Source: Cryomorphaceae bacterium (GTDB lineage Bacteria > Bacteroidota > Bacteroidia > Flavobacteriales > Schleiferiaceae). Taken from it: 44,061 bases of DNA. The position numbers and the translations under genes are program-made. The notes below the pieces were generated by a model, which saw only the letters and a program-made list of their open reading frames with translations, searched no databases and had not been told where the DNA came from. Where the stretch lies: the NCBI GenBank assembly GCA_022565745.1, contig JAIUMB010000002.1, forward strand, positions 1 to 44,061, written 5' to 3'. This document shows, one piece after another, positions 8,671 through 18,207 of the stretch (its first letter is position 1; each line of letters starts with the position of its first letter).

Positions 8671-10857
8671 ATGCCTACAATTCGTTTTGCCGCTTTACAG
8701 GAAAGTTTCAATAGAAAGCCTGTAACACTCAATCTTTCCAATGAGCGTGTGTCTCAGTTTTTTGGAAGCCATGTTTTTAACGAGCATACCATGCGTGAAA
8801 GTCTTACGCCGGAGGCGTATTCCTCCGTTCGAGAAGCCATGGAGAAGGGCAGTAAAATTACCCGCGACGTTGCCGATCAAGTAGCGTCGGCCATGAAAAC
8901 TTGGGCGACCAAGCATGGCGCAACCCACTATACGCACTGGTTTCAACCGCTGACTGGTGCCACTGCAGAAAAGCATGATGCCTTTTTTGAGCCTACGGAG
9001 AATGGACAGGCCATTGAGCGATTTGACGGTAGTTTGTTGGTTCAACAAGAACCGGACGCCTCTTCATTCCCCAGTGGCGGTATTAGAAATACATTTGAAG
9101 CCCGTGGTTATACCGCTTGGGATCCCACTTCACCTGCTTTTGTTATGGGTACAACGCTTTGTATTCCTACGGTTTTTGTAGCTTATACCGGAGAAGCGCT
9201 TGACTATAAAACACCTTTATTGCGCGCATTGCAGTCGATAGATAAAGCCGCTACAGAGGTTTGTCGATACTTTGATAAAAACGTCAATCGCGTGACGGCT
9301 ACATTGGGATGGGAGCAAGAGTACTTCCTTATAGACAAGGCTCTTTTTAATGCGCGTCCAGACTTGGTATTAACCGGTCGTTCTTTGTTGGGACACGCGC
9401 CTGCTAAAGGACAGCAGTTGGAAGACCATTACTTTGGATCTATCCCTGAGCGCGTCATCACCTTTATGCGTGAGTTGGAGCACGAATGCTACCGTTTGGG
9501 CATACCTGTAAAAACCCGTCACAATGAGGTGGCGCCTTCACAGTACGAATTGGCACCTATTTTCTCGGAAGCAAACATCGCTGTTGACCACAACTCATTG
9601 ATCATGGACTTGATGGACAAAATTGCTCGTCGCCATGATTTTAAAGTCTTGTTCCACGAGAAGCCGTTTGCCGGTGTGAATGGAAGTGGTAAGCACAACA
9701 ACTGGTCGTTGAGTACCAATACCGGCAAGAACTTGTTGAGTCCGGGCAAAACACCTAAGAACAACCTGATGTTTTTGACTTTCTTTATCAATACCATCAA
9801 AGCAGTTCATGACAACGCAGACTTACTACGTGCGGCCATTGCATCTGCCAGCAACGACCACCGCTTGGGCGCCAATGAAGCACCACCGGCCATCATCTCG
9901 GTCTTTATTGGAAGTCAGCTCACCCGCGTGCTCAACGAACTCGAGAAGGTAGAGGGCAAGTTGAGTCCTGAATTTAAGAGTGAGTTAAAGCTCAATGTAG
10001 TGGGTAAGATTCCGGAAATCCTCTTAGACAATACCGATAGAAACAGGACATCTCCTTTTGCCTTTACAGGGAATAAGTTTGAATTCCGTGCGGTTGGCTC
10101 TACGGCAAACTGTGCGCAAGCCATGACGGTTCTCAATACCATAATGGCCGACCAATTAAAAGAATTCAAAGTCGAAACCGACGCGCTGATTAAGGGTGGA
10201 ATGAAAAAAGACGATGCTTTGTTTAATGTGTTGCGCAAGTACATCAAGGCATCTAAAAACATCCTCTTTGAAGGCGATGGCTACAGTGATGAGTGGAGAG
10301 ATGAAGCCGAGAAAAGAGGTTTGAGCAATATCCCCAAAACACCAAAAGCCCTCGATGCTTACGTGACCGATAAGACGGTTTCTCTGTTTGAGCGCAACGG
10401 TGTAATGAGTAGAATAGAGGCAGAAGCGCGTCACGAAATTCTCTTGGAAGAGTACTTCAAAAAAATACAAATAGAATCTCGCGTATTGGGCGATATCGCC
10501 GGAAATCACGTGGTGCCCACGGCCATTGCTTATCAAAACACACTGATTGAAAATGTGCGTGGACTGAAATCTGTGCTAGACGAGCCAGTGTTTAAGAAAG
10601 TGGCCAAAGAGCAATTGGAAATGATCACCGAAATAAGTGATCGCATTTCAAGCATGCTGGCGCTAAGAGACAACATGATTGAAGCGCGTAAAAAGGCCAA
10701 TAAAATTGAAGACGCCAGAGACAGAGCCATTGCTTACTGCGAGGAGGTTCAGCCTTTCTTCGATAAGATTCGTTATGAATCGGATAAATTGGAATTGATC
10801 ATTGACGATGAGCGTTGGCCTTTACCTAAGTATCGTGAGATGTTATTTTCAAAATAG
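8671..10857 (+). CDS. glnN: Type III glutamine synthetase
   Basis: GSIII features (TATLGWEQEYFLID, KTRHNEVAPSQYELAPIFSEAN, KPFAGVNGSGKHNNWSL). Start ATG 8671 chosen because the promoter lies inside the track's 5' extension from TTG 8626. Confidence 0.95.
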   Translation: MPTIRFAALQESFNRKPVTLNLSNERVSQFFGSHVFNEHTMRESLTPEAYSSVREAMEKGSKITRDVADQVASAMKTWATKHGATHYTHWFQPLTGATAEKHDAFFEPTENGQAIERFDGSLLVQQEPDASSFPSGGIRNTFEARGYTAWDPTSPAFVMGTTLCIPTVFVAYTGEALDYKTPLLRALQSIDKAATEVCRYFDKNVNRVTATLGWEQEYFLIDKALFNARPDLVLTGRSLLGHAPAKGQQLEDHYFGSIPERVITFMRELEHECYRLGIPVKTRHNEVAPSQYELAPIFSEANIAVDHNSLIMDLMDKIARRHDFKVLFHEKPFAGVNGSGKHNNWSLSTNTGKNLLSPGKTPKNNLMFLTFFINTIKAVHDNADLLRAAIASASNDHRLGANEAPPAIISVFIGSQLTRVLNELEKVEGKLSPEFKSELKLNVVGKIPEILLDNTDRNRTSPFAFTGNKFEFRAVGSTANCAQAMTVLNTIMADQLKEFKVETDALIKGGMKKDDALFNVLRKYIKASKNILFEGDGYSDEWRDEAEKRGLSNIPKTPKALDAYVTDKTVSLFERNGVMSRIEAEARHEILLEEYFKKIQIESRVLGDIAGNHVVPTAIAYQNTLIENVRGLKSVLDEPVFKKVAKEQLEMITEISDRISSMLALRDNMIEARKKANKIEDARDRAIAYCEEVQPFFDKIRYESDKLELIIDDERWPLPKYREMLFSK

Positions 10858-10916
10858 TGGCTGCTCTAAACCAATCACTTTGATTTTACCGTAAACGTTG
10901 ATCATAAGCAAGATTT

Positions 10917-10942
10917 AAGCCCGCGGTTTTATCCGTGGGCTT
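10917..10942 (+). terminator. Rho-independent terminator of the glutamine synthetase gene
   Basis: AAGCCCGCGG ttttat CCGTGGGCTT followed by a T run. Confidence 0.85.
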
Positions 10943-10981
10943 TTTTTTGCGTATGATTAATACGTGCGCCATCTTTGCTTT

Positions 10982-11440
10982 ATGAATAATACAGGAAGCT
11001 TAGAATACAAGACTTTGTTTTTTGATGATTTGCCACTTTTGTCTTACCATAAGCTTTTGGCTTTAAGGGTAGAGGTGTTTGTTGTTGAACAGAATTGTCC
11101 GTATCAAGATGTTGATTTTAGAGATGTGGAAAGTCACCATGTGGTGGGGTATACAAAAGATGGCGAGGTGGCGGCTACCGCGAGAATCGTTCCACCAGGA
11201 TTGCGTTTTGAGGATGTATCCATCGGACGAGTGGTGTTGGCTAAGGACTACCGAGGCACGGGTGAAGGCGATGTGCTTATGAAAGCAACCATTGAGGCGA
11301 CGTATCAGATTTACGGCAATGTACCTATTCGAATATCTGCGCAAGCTTACCTCGAGAATTTTTATTCGCGTCACGGGTTCACGCCAACGGGTAAGCGGTA
11401 CCTGGAAGACGATATTCCGCATTTAGAAATGCTGAGGTGA
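10982..11440 (+). CDS. GNAT family N-acetyltransferase, ElaA-like
   Basis: LLALRVEVFVVEQNCPYQDVDFRD; ATARIVPPGLRFEDVSIGRVVLAKDYRGTGEGDVLM; YLENFYSRHGF. Confidence 0.88.
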   Translation: MNNTGSLEYKTLFFDDLPLLSYHKLLALRVEVFVVEQNCPYQDVDFRDVESHHVVGYTKDGEVAATARIVPPGLRFEDVSIGRVVLAKDYRGTGEGDVLMKATIEATYQIYGNVPIRISAQAYLENFYSRHGFTPTGKRYLEDDIPHLEMLR

Positions 11441-11496
11441 AATCAATCCACTACTTTTTTTATCCTACGCAAATGCTTTTGCTCTTCAAAAGAGTA

Positions 11497-11562
11497 TTAG
11501 CCACGAATTTCACGAATACCCACGAATAAAATTCGTGAAAATTGGTGTTAATTAGTGGCTAA
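11497..11562. repeat. Imperfect palindromic CACGAAT-rich intergenic repeat (REP-like hairpin)
   Basis: TTAGCCACGAATTTCACGAATACCCACGAAT...ATTCGTGAAAATTGGTGTTAATTAGTGGCTAA; outer arms TTAGCCAC/GTGGCTAA perfect, inner ATTCGTG/CACGAAT. Confidence 0.75.
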
Positions 11563-11591
11563 AGAACATTGCGAAGCCATTAAAAGTGGTC

Positions 11592-12668
11592 TTAGCCCTT
11601 CAGAACTTCGCGATAGATGCCGAGCACTTTTCCCCCCATTTTTTCCGTGGTAAAGGACTGTAGATGCGCGTTCGCATTTTTAACCAGTTGTTCTCTCAGT
11701 TCGTCGTTAGAAAGAATACTTGTGATTTGCCGTGACAGGCTTTTGTAGTCACCTATTTCTGAGGTTAATCCGGTTTGTTGGTGGATGACGATTTCCGGTA
11801 TTCCACCGGCACGAGTGGAAACAACAGGCACTTCTGCGGCAAAAGCATCTAGAATAGACGTGCCCAGTCCCTCCGTTTTAGAAGGCATGAAAAACACATC
11901 TAAACATGGTAGCAACATCGTTAAATCGTTGCGAAACCCAGTAAGATGAACGTGGTCTTGAATATTGAGAGATTTAATTTTCGCTTCAATATTTGTGCGC
12001 TCTTCTCCTTCTCCAAATATGACGAAGTGTGCATTTGGTTTTGATTTCAACACTTCTGCCGCTGTTTTTAAAAAGGTGGGGTAATCCTTATGGTCGGCCA
12101 GAGCCGAACTGTTGCCCACCAGTGGTGTGTCAGAAGAAAGGCCCAGTAAGTTATGTAATGCATCACTGGGCTTATCAAAGCGTTTAGGATCAACGCCCGA
12201 GTGAACGGTAACCGCTTTTTCTTGCGCGATAATGCCTTTTTCGACCACCGCCTTAATAAGGTGAGAAACGCAAATGATTTTGGCTATGCTGGGGTGGTTG
12301 TATTTGCGTTTGGAGGATGCACCTTTACTTATCGGAAAATCAACCCGTCGATGTACGACAATGGGGGTGGTGTTTCCTAAGCGTGCGGAAATATACGCTG
12401 CTGTATGAGCGTGAGAATCGTGAACATGTATGAGGTCTACATCTTTGCATAGCCGCTTTAGTCGCCAAGCAAAGCTCAGGTTGAGTGCACTTTTTTTCTT
12501 GTAGGGGATGCAATCGATGAATCCCTGCATTTTTTTGTGTAATTCGCCATTGTGAATGCAAGCCAGTTGCTGATTGACGCCCAATTTACCTAGCGCATGG
12601 ATGAGATAAGCCACTTGTTGTTCACCACCACGCCAAGTTTTGGCCGACGACACGTGTAGTACCCTCAT
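11592..12668 (-). CDS. Glycosyltransferase family 4 protein
   Basis: MRVLHVSSAKTWRGGEQQVAYLI; IHVHDSHAHTAAYI; FFMPSKTEGLGTSILDAFAAEVPVVSTRAGGIPEIV. Confidence 0.92.
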   Translation of the reverse strand: MRVLHVSSAKTWRGGEQQVAYLIHALGKLGVNQQLACIHNGELHKKMQGFIDCIPYKKKSALNLSFAWRLKRLCKDVDLIHVHDSHAHTAAYISARLGNTTPIVVHRRVDFPISKGASSKRKYNHPSIAKIICVSHLIKAVVEKGIIAQEKAVTVHSGVDPKRFDKPSDALHNLLGLSSDTPLVGNSSALADHKDYPTFLKTAAEVLKSKPNAHFVIFGEGEERTNIEAKIKSLNIQDHVHLTGFRNDLTMLLPCLDVFFMPSKTEGLGTSILDAFAAEVPVVSTRAGGIPEIVIHQQTGLTSEIGDYKSLSRQITSILSNDELREQLVKNANAHLQSFTTEKMGGKVLGIYREVLKG

Positions 12669-13462
12669 GACTTCTCAATGGGTTGCTTGGTTTGCGGATC
12701 GGTGAGTGTTTCCCCTTCTTGTATACGCCAAATTTTTACAGCTCGGACGAATTTGCTCCAGCCCGTATGACTGGCAGAGATGAATCCTCTTTTTCCATCC
12801 AGAAATCCCAATTTCAAAACGTAATCGCGAAAAAAGGCAAACCAAGGCTTAATAGTGAAATCCAAACAGCCCACACGGCGTGAATTGGCGCGATCAACCG
12901 CGGCCCAACTGGTGTAACGATCGGTTTTTCTTATCATCTCTGAAAATCCTCGATAGGTGTTGTGACCAATCACTCCATTTAGTTCACCAACAGTGCCGTT
13001 GCACTTTATTTCTGCGTGTACCCGCTTGTCTTCATACCGACATTTGTCGCGTTGAAACAGTCGAATGACCTTATCGTTTTTCCAACCGCCAAACCGCATG
13101 CGTTTGCCCATAAAGTGGTTGTGGCGCGGAATCCAAAACGCCGCTTCATTGGGATTGTTGGTTACGGTTTTTACGATGGTCTTTTGTGTGACCTCATCCA
13201 GCCATTCGTCGGCATCCAAAAGCACAATCCAAGGGTGTTTGGCTTGAGGTATGGCCCAGTTTTTTTGTGAAGCAGAATAGGCGTATTCCCTTTGAATAAT
13301 TCTGGCGCCCATGCGCTTGGCTATGTCAATTGTATTGTCGGAAGAATAGCTGTCCACCACCAATATGTCATCACAAAACTGAACCGACAGCAGCGCGCGT
13401 TCGATGTTGTCTTCTTCATTATAAGTTGGGATGATTGCCGTTATGGCCATTGGTGAATTCAT
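12665..13462 (-). CDS. Glycosyltransferase family 2 protein, WaaE-like
   Basis: ITAIIPTYNEEDNIERALLSVQFCDDILVVDSYSSDNT; WIVLLDADEWL; 4-bp overlap with the GT4 gene. Confidence 0.92.
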   Translation of the reverse strand: MNSPMAITAIIPTYNEEDNIERALLSVQFCDDILVVDSYSSDNTIDIAKRMGARIIQREYAYSASQKNWAIPQAKHPWIVLLDADEWLDEVTQKTIVKTVTNNPNEAAFWIPRHNHFMGKRMRFGGWKNDKVIRLFQRDKCRYEDKRVHAEIKCNGTVGELNGVIGHNTYRGFSEMIRKTDRYTSWAAVDRANSRRVGCLDFTIKPWFAFFRDYVLKLGFLDGKRGFISASHTGWSKFVRAVKIWRIQEGETLTDPQTKQPIEKS

Positions 13463-13496
13463 TTCAGCAAATTTAAGTCATTATGCCGATGTTCAC

Positions 13497-15338
13497 TTAC
13501 ATCAACCGATTAAAAATTAAAAGCAGCGTTTGCAAAGCTTCAATATCTTCTTCTTCGTTTTTCAAATGAAGTCGTTCAATCTGGGCATTAACTTCTTTGA
13601 TTACTGTCTTTTTTTCCTCGGGGTATCGATGAATCCAATCGCATATGACGTCCTCAGGTGCGTGATTCCACTGTGGAGAAGCGTTACAAGGGTCGGTGGG
13701 GAGGTTTACGTCTTTCTTGCCAAGTTTCTCGCGGAGAATATTTGCTGCACGAGTGGCCTCAAAATAGCTGCCATCTTGCACGAATTGGGTTAATCCGCTT
13801 TCTAATCGAGATGACGCAAAAGCGGGGATGGTTTCTGAGGCACTCAAGGCCATGTCTCGTATGGATTGTAATGGGTCGTCTAAGCCAAATGATGCAGCCG
13901 TTGCTCTTGTGTGTGGAGAGGCAGAGTTGAGTAACGAATGCATTGCCCAATATCGCGATAAGGCATCGTTTCGTTCTCTGTATAATTGCCATGCTTGTCC
14001 GTCGTTTTGTGTAAATGAAACTGGTGCATCAATTTTTACAGGTAGATAATACTCAGGTGTTGGTTTGGGAAGTCGCAGCGTTGTGTTTCTTTCAACGGTA
14101 ACAATGGTGTCGCCGTCAGCAAAGTTCAGAATGATGTCAACTTTACCCTTACCTGTATGGGATAATTCTAAAGCGTTTTTTGCACGGTTTCTCCTTACAC
14201 TAATGGTGAAAGGTTCAGCGTTAAAAGCATTGGAAAAAACAGCCTTACCTTGTTCTGAATGGGTGTAAATGCCATTGTGGTAATTGTAAAGTGTTCGAAC
14301 CAAAACTTCGTCGTCGCCGTATTCCATTCGAAACTGTTGTAGGGCAATTTCCCAAAGGTTGTCTTCGCTGGCTTCTTTTAGGGCTTCGATGCGTTCAAAC
14401 AGTCCTTTGTCAACCACGTGAAACAATCCTAAATAGGGGGGCTCAAAACGCTGTTGAAACACCAATGTTTTGAGGTCGGTTTCGCTGGTAATGGGCGATT
14501 CAATGGGCTCAACTTCAAAAGGAAGTGAAATAATTGGATTGAGACGTTTGTCTAAAGGCCGACTCACCAATGGAATAGGACGGAGGTTTACCAGTACGGG
14601 CCGTCTTATCGGACGATCAATGGTTTCTTCTGCATCACTGACGGGTGTTTGTTCTCCTTCAACAGCTTTGTCTTCTTGAACTACTGTTTGATCTTTGCTA
14701 ATAACCTCATCCTGAACGGCTAAAAGTACATCTTGTGTGGTTGTAAAGTAAAAGTCACGTAGATCAACAACGCCAAAGTTAATGGTTAATCGCGCCTCAT
14801 CTTCGACAAGAAACACGGCGTCGTTGCTGCTCATCCACTCAATGCCTTCGGCAATGCGAATGCTTAGATTTAAGCGCTGTATGTTTGAAGGAAACACCTT
14901 AGACCATTTGAATTGTTTGATTTCAAAAGGGTTTAGAGACGGGCATTTTTTGCACTTGATGGGATTGAGCGTTATATCACCGTTTTTTCGCGCTAAGCTA
15001 CCCAACGTTTGAAACGATACGGTGTACTGTAAATCCAAAGCTTGATGCAGCTGATCTTTCCATTGCCGCATGTCGACCTGCCATTTGTCGCCCATTTTTA
15101 TTATCGTCACGTTTTCGCGTTGTCTGAGTTGACGGCGATGGGCCATTATTTCGTTTACGCCCAATAATTCAAATTCAACTTCTGAAAACGTGTTAACCTC
15201 ATTGGTCAATTGAACACGGATCGCACCTTCGGATAAGTCGATGTCGAGCAGTGCTTCCGATTGACCGTGTAAATGTGTAACGATGGAGATAAACAGTAAA
15301 ACAATGAATGTTTTGTGACTGAAAAGAGTGAAGGGCAT
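13497..15338 (-). CDS. Hypothetical secreted protein, no family recognised
   Basis: Start MPFTLFSHKTFIVLLFISIVTHLHGQ (15338) gives a standard signal peptide; track start 15392 would overlap the upstream gene. A TAACTTTG box (complement of 15374-15381) lies just upstream. Confidence 0.75.
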   Translation of the reverse strand: MPFTLFSHKTFIVLLFISIVTHLHGQSEALLDIDLSEGAIRVQLTNEVNTFSEVEFELLGVNEIMAHRRQLRQRENVTIIKMGDKWQVDMRQWKDQLHQALDLQYTVSFQTLGSLARKNGDITLNPIKCKKCPSLNPFEIKQFKWSKVFPSNIQRLNLSIRIAEGIEWMSSNDAVFLVEDEARLTINFGVVDLRDFYFTTTQDVLLAVQDEVISKDQTVVQEDKAVEGEQTPVSDAEETIDRPIRRPVLVNLRPIPLVSRPLDKRLNPIISLPFEVEPIESPITSETDLKTLVFQQRFEPPYLGLFHVVDKGLFERIEALKEASEDNLWEIALQQFRMEYGDDEVLVRTLYNYHNGIYTHSEQGKAVFSNAFNAEPFTISVRRNRAKNALELSHTGKGKVDIILNFADGDTIVTVERNTTLRLPKPTPEYYLPVKIDAPVSFTQNDGQAWQLYRERNDALSRYWAMHSLLNSASPHTRATAASFGLDDPLQSIRDMALSASETIPAFASSRLESGLTQFVQDGSYFEATRAANILREKLGKKDVNLPTDPCNASPQWNHAPEDVICDWIHRYPEEKKTVIKEVNAQIERLHLKNEEEDIEALQTLLLIFNRLM

Positions 15339-15388
15339 CAAAGGTTTTTCGTTAAGACGTTTTTTTATTCGTGCAAAGTTAACGTGCA

Positions 15389-16318
15389 TCAAAAGAAAAA
15401 GCCGACATTAAATCCAGTTCGCCAAGTTCCTGCAGGCATGCCTTCGGGAAGGTCGAGCTGTACGGGTAAATCAGAAAACAACTGAAACATCCAACGACCG
15501 GCATAGAGATCCAAACCAAATTGTACCCAAGTGGTGGTGCCGCCATTTTTCTCGTAGACGGTTCCCTCTGGTCTAAATTGATAAGTATCGGGTTGGAAGT
15601 GTTCGTAGCTTAGTCCAACGGACGGCATCAAAGTTTGTCGGCCAAAATTTTTCCAATAAAACAAGCGGCTCGAACTCAACACTTGATTGCCCCAACGGTA
15701 TAGTCGTTCATTGGTGGTATTGGTGGTGAACATGAAATCGGTTGTGAATCCTACCGACTTATAGCGAATGGTGTACATAAGGTTTCCCGAAAATCCGTAC
15801 CCTCCAGTTCCGATCTGAAAGAGCTCTGGCATGACTTGCAACCTAACGGGGTCTCGTTGCTGGTAAGGGCCGGTGGGTAATTTCACCTCTCCGCCAGCCA
15901 AAAGGGTGTGCTTGAATGTACCTGCTATGCTGTCACCCGTATTAACAATGGTGTAGAGGGCGCGAAAGCGAATATCCCCCACGCCTGACAGTTGTGCGCT
16001 GTGTTCTGTTTCTTGGCGAATATGGGTTTGGTAAGGTACAAAGGTCAAGATTTGTAATCGACTGGACGCGTAGTAGCGCAACCAGAGGTCGGAGCGAAAC
16101 ATTAGATCCTGCTTTACCCGACTGCTTCCGTTGTAATTGAGGTAGGTGTCGGGGTGTTCAAAGCGTTGGTACTGATTGCGAATGCCCACGATATTATCGC
16201 TGAAGTTAGGCATAATACCTAAATAAAATCCTCCAACGCCACAGCCACACATGTCGCAAGCAAAGGCGTTTATTTGAATGATGACCAACAGTATTGTTGG
16301 TGCCCAAATTTTTTTCAT
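15389..16318 (-). CDS. Outer-membrane/transporter-like protein with N-terminal CDMCGCG motif
   Basis: Signal peptide then CDMCGCGVGGFYLGIMPNFSDNIVGIRNQYQRF; beta-rich remainder; 9 bp downstream of the di-heme peroxidase gene. Confidence 0.8.
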   Translation of the reverse strand: MKKIWAPTILLVIIQINAFACDMCGCGVGGFYLGIMPNFSDNIVGIRNQYQRFEHPDTYLNYNGSSRVKQDLMFRSDLWLRYYASSRLQILTFVPYQTHIRQETEHSAQLSGVGDIRFRALYTIVNTGDSIAGTFKHTLLAGGEVKLPTGPYQQRDPVRLQVMPELFQIGTGGYGFSGNLMYTIRYKSVGFTTDFMFTTNTTNERLYRWGNQVLSSSRLFYWKNFGRQTLMPSVGLSYEHFQPDTYQFRPEGTVYEKNGGTTTWVQFGLDLYAGRWMFQLFSDLPVQLDLPEGMPAGTWRTGFNVGFFF

Positions 16319-16327
16319 TTTTGTATT

Positions 16328-17353
16328 CTAGAATGACTGATTAACAAATGTTTGGTCAGACAACTGAAGCAAGAATTGGTAGAGGTCTTCTTTTTGCTGA
16401 GAAGAAAAGTCAAAGCCACCGACTGGTAAGTTGGGGTCAAGATTGGGATGAGCTGCAATAGACGTGCTGTAGGCTTCAATTACATCGTTTAATGTATTGA
16501 GTTGCCCGTGATGCATGTAGGGTGCGGTGTATTCGACGTTCCTGAGTGAAGGTACGCGAAATCGACCTTCGTCTTGAATATTACCGGTCACTTCTGCACG
16601 ACCAATGTCATTTGAGCCCATGTTTAGTCCGTTGTTTTTAAACGAAAAATCGGTCTGTAACACCCCAGAATGACACCCGGCGCAGCTTTCATCGAAAATG
16701 ACTTTACCACGCATGGCCTTTTCTGGAAGCGGTTTGTTGTCGCGGTGAAAGGCATCAATCGGTGCGTTATCTGAAACCAAGGCACCCATAAACTGCGCAA
16801 AGGCCCAGAGGATACGGGCTGCGGTAACACTGTCGGAGTCAAAGGCACGTTCAAACAAACCGGGGTATTCCGGGTGGTTTTGTAGAATACGGACGGCGTT
16901 GGCAATCCCCACGCCCAGTTCCAATGAGTCGTTGATGGGTGCCACCGGCTGAACCTCAATATGGTTGATTCCGCCATCTTGGTTGAAGTGTGGATACCAG
17001 ATGAGATTGGCCAATGCTGGTGTATTGCGTAATCCTGATCTACCGAATACTCCTTTTGAAACGGCAGTGCTTCTTGGGTCGGCAAAGGCTGCTGAGGCTG
17101 CGTGACAAGTGCCACAACTCACTTGTTGGTCTAACGACAAAATCGGATCGAAAAACAATCGTTTACCCAATTCGAATCCGGAGCGGGTAGGTGGATTGTT
17201 GTCAAAGGTGTAAACCGGTTTTGGAAAGTGCGCAGGTTGACGAATATACAGTGGTACATTGGTGTTTTCTTCTTTAGCATCTCTTGCGCACGCAAAAAGT
17301 AAAAGCATCCCCAGCAATATAATTACTGGGGATGGCTTTATATACCCTTTCAT
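16328..17353 (-). CDS. Di-heme cytochrome c peroxidase / MauG family protein (MbnH-like by context)
   Basis: Two CxxCH motifs (CGTCHAASAAFADP; CAGCHSG); GKRLFFDPILSLDQQVSCGTCH; lipoprotein-like N-terminus. Confidence 0.92.
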   Translation of the reverse strand: MKGYIKPSPVIILLGMLLLFACARDAKEENTNVPLYIRQPAHFPKPVYTFDNNPPTRSGFELGKRLFFDPILSLDQQVSCGTCHAASAAFADPRSTAVSKGVFGRSGLRNTPALANLIWYPHFNQDGGINHIEVQPVAPINDSLELGVGIANAVRILQNHPEYPGLFERAFDSDSVTAARILWAFAQFMGALVSDNAPIDAFHRDNKPLPEKAMRGKVIFDESCAGCHSGVLQTDFSFKNNGLNMGSNDIGRAEVTGNIQDEGRFRVPSLRNVEYTAPYMHHGQLNTLNDVIEAYSTSIAAHPNLDPNLPVGGFDFSSQQKEDLYQFLLQLSDQTFVNQSF

Positions 17354-17359
17354 GGATGC

Positions 17360-18148
17360 TTAGTTGTGCAAGTGGTCAAAGCGAAAGGCGCCAATCCAAT
17401 TGTCGGCAATGGTAGTGGCATTAGGTCCGGGCATGTGGATGGAAAACACATCGGCCAGACTGATGCCGCCGTGCCAGAAACGAGCGCTGTTTACCTTTAA
17501 GTGAATGGATGGGTTTGAAGCGGCCACGACGTTTAAGCGCTGTTCACCAAAAGCTATGGTGGTGGTGCGAATGGCATTGTGTGGATCTTCAAATCCTCCA
17601 ATGTGATACATAAACTGTCCATTTGGTGCGGCTGGACTCATGCCTTCAGCCTTGAAAAAGATGTATCCGGTAGACCAGTCCCAGAACATATTTTCTGCCG
17701 GACTAAGGGCGCCTTCTTGCGCACCACTGGTATTTCTGTCCTCATCAACACCTATCATAAACTTTACGGCGCTGTACTCTCCAGGAGGTACGTTTGGTAC
17801 GGTGAGTTCTTGCACAGAGCTGTTCCCTTCTACGGTAACGATGCGGTAGCTTTCGTCTTCCTTCCACACAGTTCCGTCGGCTTTGTGTAGTTCGATGTTG
17901 GTGACGTAGTAACGCAATTTGGTAAAGGTAATTTCCTCCTGCGTTGCGGGGTGCATCAATGCAGTATTGATGGCAAAGGGTAAATGGTTGGGGCCCCAGC
18001 CGTGGTCGAATTTAATGGTAACGGAAGCCGCGGCATCACCGTTGCCATTCCCGTTGTCGTCATCATCTGAGCAAGCGGTTAGTGAAAAAATGAGTATGGC
18101 GGGTAGCATAAACAACCACCCTTTGAAGTTTGAATTGAAACGTTTCAT
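17360..18148 (-). CDS. MbnP-like lipoprotein
   Basis: Lipobox LTACS; VTIKFDHGWGPNHLPFAINTALMHPATQEEITFTKLRYYVTNIELHKADG; YSAVKFMIGVDEDRN; 7 bp upstream of the di-heme peroxidase gene. Confidence 0.85.
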   Translation of the reverse strand: MKRFNSNFKGWLFMLPAILIFSLTACSDDDDNGNGNGDAAASVTIKFDHGWGPNHLPFAINTALMHPATQEEITFTKLRYYVTNIELHKADGTVWKEDESYRIVTVEGNSSVQELTVPNVPPGEYSAVKFMIGVDEDRNTSGAQEGALSPAENMFWDWSTGYIFFKAEGMSPAAPNGQFMYHIGGFEDPHNAIRTTTIAFGEQRLNVVAASNPSIHLKVNSARFWHGGISLADVFSIHMPGPNATTIADNWIGAFRFDHLHN

Positions 18149-18207
18149 GACTAATGTTTTGATTGATTAAAAAAAAAATAAACGAGCAAAAAGCTCAAAA
18201 TTTGGTT

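Noticed and set aside
8695-9048. 117-aa minus-strand ORF in the track
   Set aside because: Antisense shadow of the well-supported glutamine synthetase gene.
14410-14425. parS-like site TCAACCACGTGAAACA
   Set aside because: Only 12 of 16 positions match TGTTTCACGTGAAACA, it is about 24 kb from parAB, and lies in a coding region; likely chance.
18174-18198. GAGC-TTTTT-GCTC hairpin as a strong terminator
   Set aside because: Stem is only about 4-5 bp; kept only as a possible weak attenuator.
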